DNA of 64,000 nucleotides from Cytobacillus firmus (GCF_023657595.1 NZ_CP098323.1:1388001-1452000); one strand, 5' to 3'; shown: positions 51,760 through 60,827, counted from the stretch's first letter. Numbers and translations: made by a program. Notes: generated by a model not told the origin, from the sequence alone.

Positions 51760-51801
51760 CACAAGGAAGGTTGGACGGGAGAAGATGAAGCCAGCTGAGT
51801 G

Positions 51802-51883
51802 ACTTCGGACACAAATCAAGGTTAAAGGAAGTTTGAGTCTGAAGCAGGAGGAACTTCGGACAGAAGGTAGTTTGAGTCCGAAC
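51802..51883 (+). repeat. Two TTCGGAC/GTCCGAA hairpins
   Basis: CTTCGGAC with GTCTGAAG (51803-51844) and TTCGGAC with GTCCGAA (51855-51882); both have GTTTGAGTC at the 3' side. They are non-coding, after the exonuclease gene. Confidence 0.65.
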
Positions 51884-52014
51884 CCAGGTCCTGGCAGTCA
51901 TAAAAACCCTTCCATTTAATCAAAATCAATGCCCCAATCACGATATGATATGCTCCCCTTTAGGTAGACAGATTAAAAAATAAAAATCTGGCTGCTTATG
52001 GGGGAGTATTTATT

Positions 52015-52692
52015 ATGTCTAAAAGATCTTACTCTGCAGAAGAAAAATACGAGATATTAAAGGAATTAGACGAGCATTATTCAACATATAAACTTGAGTC
52101 AAAATATAACGTACACCCTTCAACGATTTTGGAGTGGAAACACAAGTATGATAAGTGTGGTTTTGAAGGTCTAAAAGAGTCTTCCACTTGGAAAAAGTAT
52201 TCCAAGGAATTGAAGCTAGCTGCCATTAGAGATTGTCTGTCTGGGGAGTATTCTATACGTGAGGTTGCTAGATTGTATGAAATATCAGATGCTTCTGTCC
52301 TTAGAGGTTGGATAAAGAAGTATAATAGTCATAGAGATTTAAAAGATACGTCACCAGGAAGGGCGAGCTCTATGACTAAAGGAAGAAAAACGACTTGGAA
52401 AGAACGAATACAAATTGTAATTGATTGCTTGGGGAACGGAAAAAATTATCAAGAAGCAGCTAATGCTAATAATGTTTCTTACCAACAAGTCTATCAATGG
52501 GTTAAGAAGTATGAAGATGGAGGAGATGAAGCGCTAAAAGATAAACGTGGTAATAAGAAAGAAGAAACTAGCTTGACTCCAGAAGAGAAAATGAACCTTC
52601 AAATGAAAAAATTAGAAAGAGAAAATGAACGGTTACGTGCAGAGAATTTATTTTTAAAAAAGTTAGAGGAGATCGAAAGGAGGCGAAAATAA
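52015..52692 (+). CDS. IS150-like transposase OrfA
   Basis: 225 aa with three helix-turn-helix-like blocks (about 5-45, 65-105 and 128-165) and a C-terminal leucine-zipper helix (LERENERLRAENLFLKKL). It binds the IS ends. A slippery A-AAA-AAG (52656-52662) before its end shifts part of the ribosomes to the -1 frame to make the OrfAB transposase. Confidence 0.92.
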   Translation: MSKRSYSAEEKYEILKELDEHYSTYKLESKYNVHPSTILEWKHKYDKCGFEGLKESSTWKKYSKELKLAAIRDCLSGEYSIREVARLYEISDASVLRGWIKKYNSHRDLKDTSPGRASSMTKGRKTTWKERIQIVIDCLGNGKNYQEAANANNVSYQQVYQWVKKYEDGGDEALKDKRGNKKEETSLTPEEKMNLQMKKLERENERLRAENLFLKKLEEIERRRK

Positions 52693-53558
52693 GCCAAATC
52701 CGATTTGAGGATAAGTATGTCGCTATTCAAGAGCTTCACCTGAATGAAAGTTTAAGTATTAGTTTACTTTGTGAAATTGCTGGTATTGCACGATCTGCAT
52801 ACTATAAGTGGCTAAATCGTACTCCTTCATCCAGAGAAATATTGAATAAAGAAATCATCAAAGAGATGAAAATTCTCCATGAAAAAGTTGACGGCATATT
52901 CGGTTATCGTCAGATGACCCTTCACATGAATAGAAAGTTTGAGGAGAAACTTAATCATAAAAGAATCGATCGGTTGATGAAAGTGGCTGGATTACGTTCT
53001 GTCATTCGTGTCAAGAAGAAGCAATATAAACGCTCTACACCTCAACATGTGGCAGACAATATATTAAATCGTGAATTTACAGCTGAAAAACCAAATGAAA
53101 AGTGGGTAACGGACGTTACAGAACTTAAGTATGGCCAATCAAAAAAGGCCTATTTAAGTGTGATTCGTGGATCCATTATAAGTTATGTTCTAGGACACTC
53201 CAATAATAACCAACTTGTATTCAAGACACTTGATCAAGCCACAGCACTATTGAATGGAGAACACCCTCTTATCCATAGTGACCGTGGATTTCAATACACC
53301 TCTAAAGGGTTCAAACGTAAAATAGATGCGGCGGAGATGACACATAGCATGTCACGAGTGGGTCGGTGTATTGATAATGGGCCAATGGAGTCTTTTTTTG
53401 GGACACTGAAATGTGAGAAGTATTATTTACATAAATATAAGACATTTGAGGAACTTACTACTGCGATGGATGAGTACATCCATTTTTATAATCATGAAAG
53501 ATATCAAAAAAGATTAAACGGCCTTAGCCCTATGGAATATAGAACTAAAGCCGCTTAA
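52629..53558 (+). CDS. IS150-like transposase OrfB (made by -1 frameshift)
   Basis: The open frame runs from 52629 and overlaps orfA; the first ATG-started part is at 52842. HTH_21 region (IFGYRQMTLHMNRKF) and an integrase core with DDE residues in KWVTDVTEL, LIHSDRGFQYTS and DNGPMESFFGTLK. YNHERYQKRLNGLSPMEYR ends it. It functions as the C-terminal part of OrfAB. Confidence 0.92.
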   Translation, partial: TVTCREFIFKKVRGDRKEAKISQIRFEDKYVAIQELHLNESLSISLLCEIAGIARSAYYKWLNRTPSSREILNKEIIKEMKILHEKVDGIFGYRQMTLHMNRKFEEKLNHKRIDRLMKVAGLRSVIRVKKKQYKRSTPQHVADNILNREFTAEKPNEKWVTDVTELKYGQSKKAYLSVIRGSIISYVLGHSNNNQLVFKTLDQATALLNGEHPLIHSDRGFQYTSKGFKRKIDAAEMTHSMSRVGRCIDNGPMESFFGTLKCEKYYLHKYKTFEELTTAMDEYIHFYNHERYQKRLNGLSPMEYRTKAA

Positions 53559-53663
53559 ATCATTTTTATTATTTCTACTGTCTACTTGACAGGGGGCAGT
53601 TCAATAAGATTGGGGCAAATTTGGTATCCTAAATCCCGGGGCAAAAAGTACAAAAAATCTCCC

Positions 53664-53996
53664 TTAGAATTCCCCGTCAAATGGAGTAAAAGGAATGTTA
53701 AGTCTATTCTCAACTGCTCTTAGTCTTTGGTTTAGCCGGTTCAGCCTTCGTGTATGGCGGTCAACGGTCTGATTTAGCATTCTGACCTGGTCAGTTAAAT
53801 TGACCAGCTGCCTGTTAAGGCGGGTAATCTCTCTGGATTGCTCCTGATTTTGCCTTTCCAAAGCGGTAACTCTTCTTTCGAGCTGCGGGGGCTGTCTGTC
53901 AGTATCATATTGTTCAAACTGCTGAATTTCATATTCTGGGGTGAAGTGGGCTGCTGGCTGAGGAAGATAACCTTGATAATAGCCATATGGATACAT
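53664..53996 (-). CDS. Coiled-coil protein of unknown function
   Basis: 110 aa. A Tyr/Pro-rich head ([15 protein letters not shown]) is followed by a heptad-type coiled coil (about 38-100, [19 protein letters not shown]). The composition resembles small spore-surface proteins. The ATG has AAAGGAGAG before it. No family is recognised. Confidence 0.7.
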   Translation of the reverse strand: MYPYGYYQGYLPQPAAHFTPEYEIQQFEQYDTDRQPPQLERRVTALERQNQEQSREITRLNRQLVNLTDQVRMLNQTVDRHTRRLNRLNQRLRAVENRLNIPFTPFDGEF

Positions 53997-54149
53997 TGGG
54001 CACTCTCCTTTTATGCAAAAATCCTAAAACTCTTTATAATCTATGCATAAATGGGCGGAGAGACACGGCAAATGCCTATTTTAATGGCGGGCTGCTACTT
54101 TGTGGTCGATTTAGCTTAGAAGGTAAGGTCTTAAAACGGCTGCCTCTGT

Positions 54150-54383
54150 TTACATAAAAGGGGGAACTTTGCTGATTTCTGAAACAAGAGAAGCAAGTGA
54201 CTGCATCTGCTGGTCATCGAGGTCAAAAGCAATTTTAATCTTGTTTTCCAGATCAGCTGTTACTCTTCTCTTGCCCACCTCAACCAGAGCTATTAAAGAG
54301 AAGCTGCAGCTGACAACTCTTGCGAAATCGCGTTGTGTCATGTTGTAGCTCTTTCTGATTAACTTAATAATTTCTTTGTTCAT
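54150..54383 (-). CDS. XRE-family helix-turn-helix regulator
   Basis: 77 aa: a Cro/CI-type HTH (MTQRDFARVVSCSFSLIALVEVGKRRV, shown in part) and a short tail. It is monocistronic and near the IS; it may be a relic regulator of an accessory element. The target is unknown. Confidence 0.85.
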   Translation of the reverse strand: MNKEIIKLIRKSYNMTQRDFARVVSCSFSLIALVEVGKRRVTADLENKIKIAFDLDDQQMQSLASLVSEISKVPPFM

Positions 54384-54573
54384 TCTTATTCATCCTTTAA
54401 CAATTCACCCATTTTCTCAGGGGTATGTTTTTGTCTTATAGCTATTAAATTAGCATTGTACTATAGGTTTGTCAAAGTAATTTAATGACAATGGAAAAGC
54501 AGTTTAATAGATTGGCTGAAGGTATAATAACTAATGTAAGGGGATAAAAGAAAATAGAAGGGAGCTTTGCCTG

Positions 54574-55143
54574 TTGAATATACTTTGGGATTTTGATGGC
54601 ACTTTATTTGATACATATCCAGCTTATACGGAAATCGTCAGAGAGGTTATGAGTGATAAAAAGGTTTCCGATGATGAGATTTTTTGTCAGCTAAAGGTTT
54701 CTTTCAGCGATGCTTTTCAACATTTCAAGTTAAATGAAGAACAAATAAAAACAATCAGGATGAGGGCGAGACAGCTGCGTCCAAATGATCTAAAGCCTTT
54801 TCCTGATGTGGAGCAGGTATTAAAGCAGGCTGATAAGAATGTGATCATGACTCACAAGGAAAGAGATGATGTTCTTTCTATATTAACCTTTCATAAATTA
54901 GATGGATACTTTACCGATATGGTAGCAGGAGACGATGGATATCCGCGCAAGCCACACACAGCTTCTTATGAATTCCTGCATGAAAAGCATAAGGTGAATT
55001 TAGCAATAGGGGACAGGAAAATAGACATTCTGCCGGCAAAGAAACTTGGCATCAGGACTTGTCTTTTTCAGAATGAAACCCCGGGAGCAGATTACTATCT
55101 GAACCACTATAGGGATTTTAATAAGACAATAAAGCCATATTAG
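54574..55143 (+). CDS. HAD-superfamily phosphatase (phosphoglycolate phosphatase-like)
   Basis: 189 aa from a TTG (GGGAG upstream). Motif I D-F-D-G-T (near residue 7) with the nucleophile Asp; motif II MTHKERDD; motif IV GDRKIDI. The alpha-helical cap is short (about 15-75). It hydrolyses a small phosphorylated metabolite; the substrate is unknown. Confidence 0.87.
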   Translation: MNILWDFDGTLFDTYPAYTEIVREVMSDKKVSDDEIFCQLKVSFSDAFQHFKLNEEQIKTIRMRARQLRPNDLKPFPDVEQVLKQADKNVIMTHKERDDVLSILTFHKLDGYFTDMVAGDDGYPRKPHTASYEFLHEKHKVNLAIGDRKIDILPAKKLGIRTCLFQNETPGADYYLNHYRDFNKTIKPY

Positions 55144-55151
55144 AAAAGAAA

Positions 55152-55173
55152 CCTGGCACTTTTGGGTGCCAGG
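55152..55173 (+). terminator. Hairpin after the HAD gene
   Basis: CCTGGCAC-TTTTGG-GTGCCAGG; the T tail is weak. Confidence 0.55.
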
Positions 55174-55233
55174 AGTTTAATTTGCATATTTCTTTTAACA
55201 CTTATTTTGTCCTTAATAGTATCATGAATTTTT

Positions 55234-55500
55234 TTATGTTCTTGTTCCATCGTCATATTTATCGCCAAACAGCTTTTTCTTTTTTATTGTTTCAAAGTCT
55301 GCTTTGTACTTTTCCTCTGTTGAAGAACTGCTCTTTATTTTTGATCCATTTTTTTCTTCTTCCTTCTCCTGTTTTAAGTCTTCCATTGGTAAAGGATCAA
55401 CATTTCTTTCGCTCTCATACTTATCAAATAAACTTTCCTTCTCGGTTTTATATTGTTCAGGATTATCCATCTTTCCATCCTGAATGTTTTTGTCAGCCAC
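55234..55500 (-). CDS. 88-aa hydrophilic protein
   Basis: A GTG start after GGAGGAGG. Highly charged, no hydrophobic segment (MADKNIQDGKMDNPEQYK; KNGSKIKSSSSTEEKYK). It follows the 40-aa gene by 15 nt and shares its MAD-N start, suggesting related disordered small proteins. No known family. Confidence 0.65.
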   Translation of the reverse strand: MADKNIQDGKMDNPEQYKTEKESLFDKYESERNVDPLPMEDLKQEKEEEKNGSKIKSSSSTEEKYKADFETIKKKKLFGDKYDDGTRT

Positions 55501-55515
55501 TATTATTCCTCCTCC

Positions 55516-55638
55516 TTATTTCCTGTTTTCTTCCTGAGGTTTCTCAGGTTCTCTTTGGGGTTCGATATCTCTATCGTTTTCTTTCTTTTTATTTTGTTCT
55601 ATCGAATTATTTTTTTCTGAATTGTTATTATCCGCCAT
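55516..55638 (-). CDS. 40-aa hydrophilic micropeptide
   Basis: MADNNNSEKNNSIEQNKKKE opens a strongly polar peptide ending EKPQEENRK. GGAGG is 8 nt before the ATG. It forms a two-gene unit with the 88-aa protein. Function unknown; probably disordered. Confidence 0.6.
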   Translation of the reverse strand: MADNNNSEKNNSIEQNKKKENDRDIEPQREPEKPQEENRK

Positions 55639-55762
55639 AGTTAAACCCTCCTTTAACTGTTAGTATTCATTACCCTCTGACAGTGGAGCAAAACCTAAAT
55701 GACGGATTGCAAGAGTTTAACGGTTTAACTGAAATATGAAAATTTGCTCTGTATGGCCACAA

Positions 55763-55802
55763 AAAAAATGCACCTTCACTATTATGTGAGGTGCATTTTT
55801 TA
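55763..55802 (-). terminator. Terminator after cstA
   Basis: AAAAAATGCACCT pairs with AGGTGCATTTTTT; T-run on both strands. Confidence 0.85.
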
Positions 55803-55807
55803 ACGCT

Positions 55808-57244
55808 TTAAGCAGCTTTTAGGTTGGGGTTATTCTTGCGCAGCTGCTTTTGTTTAACGATTTGATAAACATACCAGCCTGTAATTAAGAGTGTTATGAC
55901 TGATCCGATCATCATTGACAGTTGATAATCCATTTGAAAGCCTTCAGGGGCATAGAAGATATAGGTGGATACTACACCGGTCATAAACAATGCAGGAACA
56001 CCGCTGATCCAATGGAATTTGTTATTTTTCAAAAGATACATAGTGGCTGTCCAAAGCATGACCGCCGCTGTAACTTGATTTGTCCATCCGACATATCGCC
56101 AAAGGAATGAGTAATCGATTGTTGCCAGATATAAAGTAGGGAGAGCCACAGGTAAAGTGGTGATGACAGCCTTCCATTTCCCATCCATTTTTATTATAGA
56201 TGAAAGTGATTCTGCCAGCATCATTCTTGAAGAACGAAGGGCGGTATCTCCAGTAGTAATCGGCAAGATGATTACACCTAGTATAGCAAGGATTCCTCCC
56301 AGCGTACCAAGGAGGCTTCCGGAAATTTCATTAACCACTCCCGCTGGACCACCAGCCGCTAATGCATCTTGAAGCCCTCCTGTTCCACCGAAAAAGGTCA
56401 TGCCCGCTGCTGCCCAGATTAAGGCAATAATCCCTTCGGCAATCATGGCGCCATAGAAAACCTTTCTTCCATCACTTTCCTTTTTTAATGTCCGTGAGAC
56501 AATCGGACTTTGTGTTGAATGGAAACCTGAGATCGCTCCGCATGAAATGGTGACCATCAGTAGTGGCCAGATTGGAAGTTCACCGGGATGAAGATTAGAC
56601 AGTGTCACATTCGGTATGGATTTTTCGCTGAAAAGCAGTGCGACTGCAATGGAAACTGCCATAAAGATTAATATTGCTCCAAATAGAGGATAAATCTTAC
56701 CGATTATACGGTTTACAGGCAAAACTGCTGCCAGGATAAAGTAAGCAAAAATAATGAGCAAGGATGCCATAAAACTTAATGGAGTTATGCTTGAAATCAG
56801 CTGTGCCGGACCGGCAGTAAATGCAGCGGCAACTAAAACCATTAAGAGTATTGAAAATAAATTAATGAACGTTTTGGCTGGTTTTCCTAAATATCTTCCG
56901 ACAATGCTTGGAAATTGCTCTCCTTTATGCCTTAGAGAAAGCATTCCTGAAAAATAATCATGAACCGCCCCGGCAAAAATGGAACCGGCAACAATCCAGA
57001 TAAAAGCTGCAGGCCCGTATAATGCGCCCATAATTGCACCGAAAATGGGACCTAAACCTGCAATATTCAAAAGCTGAATCAAGCTGCCTTTCCACCAGCT
57101 CATCGGAATAAAGTCCATTCCGTCTTTTTCCGTATAAGCAGGTGTAGGGCTGCTGTCATTTATACCAAATATACGCTCGACTACCTTGGAATAAATGGCA
57201 TAACCTGCAATCAGCAAAACAATTGAACCTAGAAAAGTCGCCAT
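55808..57244 (-). CDS. cstA: Carbon starvation protein CstA (peptide/pyruvate permease family)
   Basis: The ATG at 57244 (AGGGGGAT upstream) gives 478 aa, shorter than the about 600-700 of the enterobacterial form. Twelve or more membrane helices; typical motifs PMSWWKGSLIQLLNIAGLGP, GAVHDYFSGMLSLRHKGE and CGAISGFHSTQSPIVSRTL. CstA members import peptides or pyruvate when carbon is short. It is monocistronic; no regulator site was identified. Confidence 0.93.
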   Translation of the reverse strand: MATFLGSIVLLIAGYAIYSKVVERIFGINDSSPTPAYTEKDGMDFIPMSWWKGSLIQLLNIAGLGPIFGAIMGALYGPAAFIWIVAGSIFAGAVHDYFSGMLSLRHKGEQFPSIVGRYLGKPAKTFINLFSILLMVLVAAAFTAGPAQLISSITPLSFMASLLIIFAYFILAAVLPVNRIIGKIYPLFGAILIFMAVSIAVALLFSEKSIPNVTLSNLHPGELPIWPLLMVTISCGAISGFHSTQSPIVSRTLKKESDGRKVFYGAMIAEGIIALIWAAAGMTFFGGTGGLQDALAAGGPAGVVNEISGSLLGTLGGILAILGVIILPITTGDTALRSSRMMLAESLSSIIKMDGKWKAVITTLPVALPTLYLATIDYSFLWRYVGWTNQVTAAVMLWTATMYLLKNNKFHWISGVPALFMTGVVSTYIFYAPEGFQMDYQLSMMIGSVITLLITGWYVYQIVKQKQLRKNNPNLKAA

Positions 57245-57414
57245 GAAAAAATCCCCCTGTTGTAAAATAAATACAAGTATAGTCTGAAACTTAAGAATAT
57301 GTTGAATATTGTACAGGGAAACTGGAATTAAAAGCAAGCTTATTTCAGAAAAAAAGATATTTTCCGATAATAAATAACTCGGATTGGATACCGTGAAGGG
57401 TCAAATAATGAAGG

Positions 57415-57443
57415 AACCCTCCTGCAAATGAAACCATAAGCTA
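57415..57443 (+). promoter_or_regulatory. Sigma-K promoter of tgl
   Basis: AACC, 16 bp, CATAAGCTA, an exact match to mACm-N16-CATAnnnTA. The start site is near 57450. Confidence 0.8.
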
Positions 57444-57472
57444 CTATAAGTTCATTTGAAGGGGGGAAGACA

Positions 57473-58213
57473 ATGATTATCCTTTCGAATAATCAGAATA
57501 AACCGGGGGCTTCCAGCTTTTTTGGAGTTCAGCGTGAAATATATCTGGCGCTGGAGAGCAGTCCTGAAACTCATCAATACGATTCAATGCATGAACTGCT
57601 ATTTGATATCCTTTTGAGAGAGAATATTATTAAAGCAGCCAGGCAGCTTCATGGGAGCCGTGTGGAGTTTGCACCCTTTAACACATCACGCTTCAATCCG
57701 CGCATATGGAGAAGGACAAAATATGGATACCTGCTTGATCCATCTGTTTTACCGTCAGATGCAATCATGGATGTGTTCACGAACAGCTGGGAATATGCTT
57801 TTGAATGTACAACAGCCATTGTGCTGATTTTTTATAAAGCTGTATTGGACTCCATTTCTGTCAGCCGCTTCAATACATTATTTCAGGGACTTCTTGTTTG
57901 GGACTGGAATTATGATCATGACCTGTCGATTGTTACAAAAAGAGGCCGGAATTTCATACCTGGAGACGTCGTTTATTTTTACAATCCTGATTATGATCAT
58001 CCAGTTTGGACAGGTGAGAATTCCGTTTATTTGGGCGGGGGCATGTTCTTTGGGCATGGGGTAGGAATGGAAAGCGAAGCAGGGATGATACGAGCTCTTA
58101 ACACGCTTAGAAAGCCAGGTGCTACAAGAGATGCTTATCTTATTTCACAGCATAGCCGATTGAATGTGAAGTATCTATCCCAGTTTGCCAAGCGGCCATT
58201 GTCTATAGTGTAA
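57473..58213 (+). CDS. tgl: Spore coat transglutaminase Tgl
   Basis: 246 aa, as in B. subtilis Tgl. The catalytic cysteine is C112 in EYAFECTTAIVLIFYKA. It forms epsilon-(gamma-glutamyl)lysine cross-links between spore coat proteins. GGGGGGAAG precedes the ATG and a sigma-K promoter lies upstream, in keeping with late mother-cell expression. Confidence 0.95.
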   Translation: MIILSNNQNKPGASSFFGVQREIYLALESSPETHQYDSMHELLFDILLRENIIKAARQLHGSRVEFAPFNTSRFNPRIWRRTKYGYLLDPSVLPSDAIMDVFTNSWEYAFECTTAIVLIFYKAVLDSISVSRFNTLFQGLLVWDWNYDHDLSIVTKRGRNFIPGDVVYFYNPDYDHPVWTGENSVYLGGGMFFGHGVGMESEAGMIRALNTLRKPGATRDAYLISQHSRLNVKYLSQFAKRPLSIV

Positions 58214-58238
58214 AACGCAATTAATCTGACATATCAAT

Positions 58239-58273
58239 AGGGTGAATCGCTTATTTTTCAGAAGCCATTCACC
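58239..58273 (+). terminator. Hairpin after tgl
   Basis: GGGTGAAT pairs with ATTCACCC over a 19-nt loop; only AAATTT follows, so termination is uncertain. Confidence 0.5.
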
Positions 58274-58437
58274 CAAATTTATCCTCAATTCTAGTATATT
58301 AAGACGATTTTCTGCATACCCCGATATTTGTATCCTTAAGAAGGCATATTTCCTGTGAATGTGGGAAAACAAAAGATAATGATTATAGATATATACACCA
58401 AATTACTTGATGTTTAAACATTAAAGGAGACAGAAAT

Positions 58438-59898
58438 ATGAAATTATCCCAGGTTATTAATTGCCTAAAGGATAGCGGGGAGATGGGTGTACTTACAGGC
58501 GATCCTGATATTACAGGGATCGAAATGGATTCACGCAAAGTGGGGAAAGGAAGCCTTTTTGTTGCAATTAAAGGTTTTCAGGCAGACGGACATGATTTCA
58601 TTGGACAAGCTGTTGAAAATGGTGCGGCTGCCGTAGTGGGTGAGGAAGCAATTGAGTTAAATGTGCCTTACATAAAAGTAACGGATAGCAGAACCAGTCT
58701 GGGGAAACTGGCGAACTGCTTCTATGATCGCCCATCAAGAAAGCATAAAATAATAGGTATTACAGGAACTAATGGGAAAACGACCACTGCCTATATTTTA
58801 AAGCATATACTGGAGACTGCAGGCAGGACCTGCTCCCTCTTGGGTACTGTATCAAACATTATTAATAACAAGGAATATAAGACCTGCAACACCACACCGG
58901 ATGCCCTGCAGATTCAAAAAATGCTGAGTAAAAGCCATGATGAGTTTGTAGTTATGGAGATTTCTTCTCATGCGCTGGAACAGTCAAGAACTGAAGGTCT
59001 GGAATTAGACTATGGACTATTTACTAATCTGGCTCATGACCATCTGGATTATCATGACAGTATGGATCAGTATTTTTATGATAAAAAGAAGATCTTTACC
59101 TTGTTAAAAGAAGACGGTAAAGGAGTTGTCAATCTTTATAACTCATGGGGAGAAAAAATGGCAGAGCATCTGCAAAATGAAAAAATTCCTTTGATTATGC
59201 TGGGTGATGAGAAGTGCTGTTCAATAAAAGACACTGCTATAAATGGGAAGACTGTTTTTATTCTCGAGGTGAGAGGGAAATCGTTTGAAATTGAATTTCC
59301 TCTTCCGGGCCACCATAACGTTTATAATGCAGCAATGGCTTTTTTGACAGGTATTGATTTGGGGATAGACCCGAAAGATATGATTAAAGCTTTGGCTTCA
59401 TTTCCGGGTATACCTGGCCGTTTTGAAATGATTATTCATCCATCAGGAGCTAAATTTGTCGTGGATTATGCTCATACAGTGGATGCGTTTGAATATTGTC
59501 TGGAAACAGCGAAGCAGCAGGGGGCTGAAAGAATCTTTCAAATTTATGGATTCCGGGGCGGAAGAGATCAATCAAAACGTGTGGATATGATTAAAGTTTC
59601 GGCAAAATACTGCCATGAATTTTATTTGACCGCTGATGACCTCAACGATGAATGTGAAAATGAAATGTTAAGCCAATTAATTTCTCTGAATAAAGAATAT
59701 GGAGACGGTAAGGGTGAAGTGATCCCCGACCGGACATTGGCTATCCGGAAAGCTTGGGCTGAAGCAAAAGAGAATGATTGGATCTTTATTACCGGAAAGG
59801 GGCCTGAAGCTTATCAACAGTCATTTGCTTTGCCGGCAGATAATGATTTGGAAACCTTAAAGCTGCTGAAAACCGGAAGAAAACAGGCAGTCTTATAA
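58438..59898 (+). CDS. MurE-like Mur ligase paralogue lacking the DNPR motif
   Basis: 486 aa with the whole Mur ligase layout: N-domain (about 1-100), ATPase domain with G110-TNGKTT, EISSHALEQ, KKKIF (carbamoylated Lys region), and the C-domain with GRFE and GGRDQSKR. In MurE enzymes adding diaminopimelate, TSDNPR reads the amino acid; here it is TADDLNDE (398-405) without the Arg. It probably adds another amino acid, or acts in sporulation or a side pathway. GGAGAC is upstream. Confidence 0.88.
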   Translation: MKLSQVINCLKDSGEMGVLTGDPDITGIEMDSRKVGKGSLFVAIKGFQADGHDFIGQAVENGAAAVVGEEAIELNVPYIKVTDSRTSLGKLANCFYDRPSRKHKIIGITGTNGKTTTAYILKHILETAGRTCSLLGTVSNIINNKEYKTCNTTPDALQIQKMLSKSHDEFVVMEISSHALEQSRTEGLELDYGLFTNLAHDHLDYHDSMDQYFYDKKKIFTLLKEDGKGVVNLYNSWGEKMAEHLQNEKIPLIMLGDEKCCSIKDTAINGKTVFILEVRGKSFEIEFPLPGHHNVYNAAMAFLTGIDLGIDPKDMIKALASFPGIPGRFEMIIHPSGAKFVVDYAHTVDAFEYCLETAKQQGAERIFQIYGFRGGRDQSKRVDMIKVSAKYCHEFYLTADDLNDECENEMLSQLISLNKEYGDGKGEVIPDRTLAIRKAWAEAKENDWIFITGKGPEAYQQSFALPADNDLETLKLLKTGRKQAVL

Positions 59899-59936
59899 AA
59901 AAAGGTGCAGACCATGACTCGGACTGCACCCTTTTT
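59899..59936 (+). terminator. Terminator after the MurE-like gene
   Basis: GGTGCAG pairs with CTGCACC, flanked by AAAA and CTTTTT. Confidence 0.8.
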
Positions 59937-59938
59937 GT

Positions 59939-60745
59939 CTATTCAATAAGGTCTAAATAATCAGCTACAATTCCTTCCAGTGGATAATGCTTTAATTTAT
60001 CTGCTTCTTTCTTTGAACGCACAGTCCAGGCAATTGCTTTCATGCCATTCGCATGAATTAGATCGATCACGCGCTTATTAACCACTGTCCACTTAGGATT
60101 CAGGTAGCTTGCATATTCGGCAATATTTTTTATCTCCATTTTGTCAGGAGGATAGTTGATTAAGATGGCGACAGGTATTTCCGGCATCAGTTCATGAAAT
60201 AATCTCATTGAAGCTGTTTCAAATGACTGTACAATAATATGGTCTTTACCCTTTGAATCAAGTTTTCTTTTTTTTAGTTCCTCGGCGATCATCTTTTCAA
60301 TGCCCGGATATAGGGACGGTTTTTTTAGCTCAATTAAAAGCCCGACACGATCCGCATATATGTCCAAGACTTCTTCAAATGAAGGGATACAGGCACCGCT
60401 GAATTTTGTAGAAAACCAGCTGCCGGCATCCATTTTTCTTAGCTCATCAAAGGTAAAGTCAGAGACTTTTCCTTTTTGGTCGGTTGTGCGGTCTACAAGG
60501 GAATCGTGAATCACGACCAGCCTTCCATCCTTGCTTAATTGAACATCAATTTCCAGATAATCTGCTCCCATTTCGATTGCACGGTCATATGAGGGAAAAG
60601 TATTTTCCGGGCAGTAGCCGGCAACTCCCCGATGGCCAATTCTTTTTATCTTATGTGAATTATTTGCTATTTTCTTAATGCCGAAAAATGAAATAACTGT
60701 AGCTAAAGCTGTAAAAATCACATTTTTCATTACCTTCAAAGTCAT
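59939..60745 (-). CDS. Glycerophosphodiester phosphodiesterase
   Basis: 268 aa. A hydrophobic N-terminal segment (about 5-25) may anchor it in the membrane. HRGVAGYCPENT, EIDVQLSKDG and VVIHDSLVDRTT are the GDPD motifs (His, Glu and metal sites). It releases glycerol-3-phosphate from deacylated phospholipids. The first ATG is only 2 nt from GAGGAG, so a TTG two codons later (60739) is an equally plausible start. Confidence 0.92.
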   Translation of the reverse strand: MTLKVMKNVIFTALATVISFFGIKKIANNSHKIKRIGHRGVAGYCPENTFPSYDRAIEMGADYLEIDVQLSKDGRLVVIHDSLVDRTTDQKGKVSDFTFDELRKMDAGSWFSTKFSGACIPSFEEVLDIYADRVGLLIELKKPSLYPGIEKMIAEELKKRKLDSKGKDHIIVQSFETASMRLFHELMPEIPVAILINYPPDKMEIKNIAEYASYLNPKWTVVNKRVIDLIHANGMKAIAWTVRSKKEADKLKHYPLEGIVADYLDLIE

Positions 60746-60827
60746 TTCTCCTCGCCATTTTTGCTCATCTTAAAGGATGTGAAAACATTTTGTCAACTGC
60801 AGAGGATTACCGAGTTTTGATCCCTGT

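Larger units (their letters stand above)
51946..53603 (+). mobile_element. Complete IS3-family (IS150-like) insertion sequence, 1658 bp
   Basis: Terminal inverted repeats TGATATGCTCCCC..AGGTAGACAG and TGAACTGCCCCC..AAGTAGACAG (26 bp, imperfect). ATA is repeated directly on both sides (51943-51945 and 53604-53606), a 3-bp target duplication. It holds orfA and orfB with a frameshift site and looks intact. Confidence 0.9.

Noticed and set aside
51951..53598. IS boundaries at TGCTCCCC and GGGGGCA
   Set aside because: Moving the ends out by 5 bp gives longer inverted repeats starting TGA and a 3-bp ATA target duplication, which fits better.
51929..53619. TGCCCCAATC as the outer end of the IS inverted repeat
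   Set aside because: It forms the two arms of the target hairpin; the sequence between it and the IS ends does not match and the ATA duplication lies inside it.
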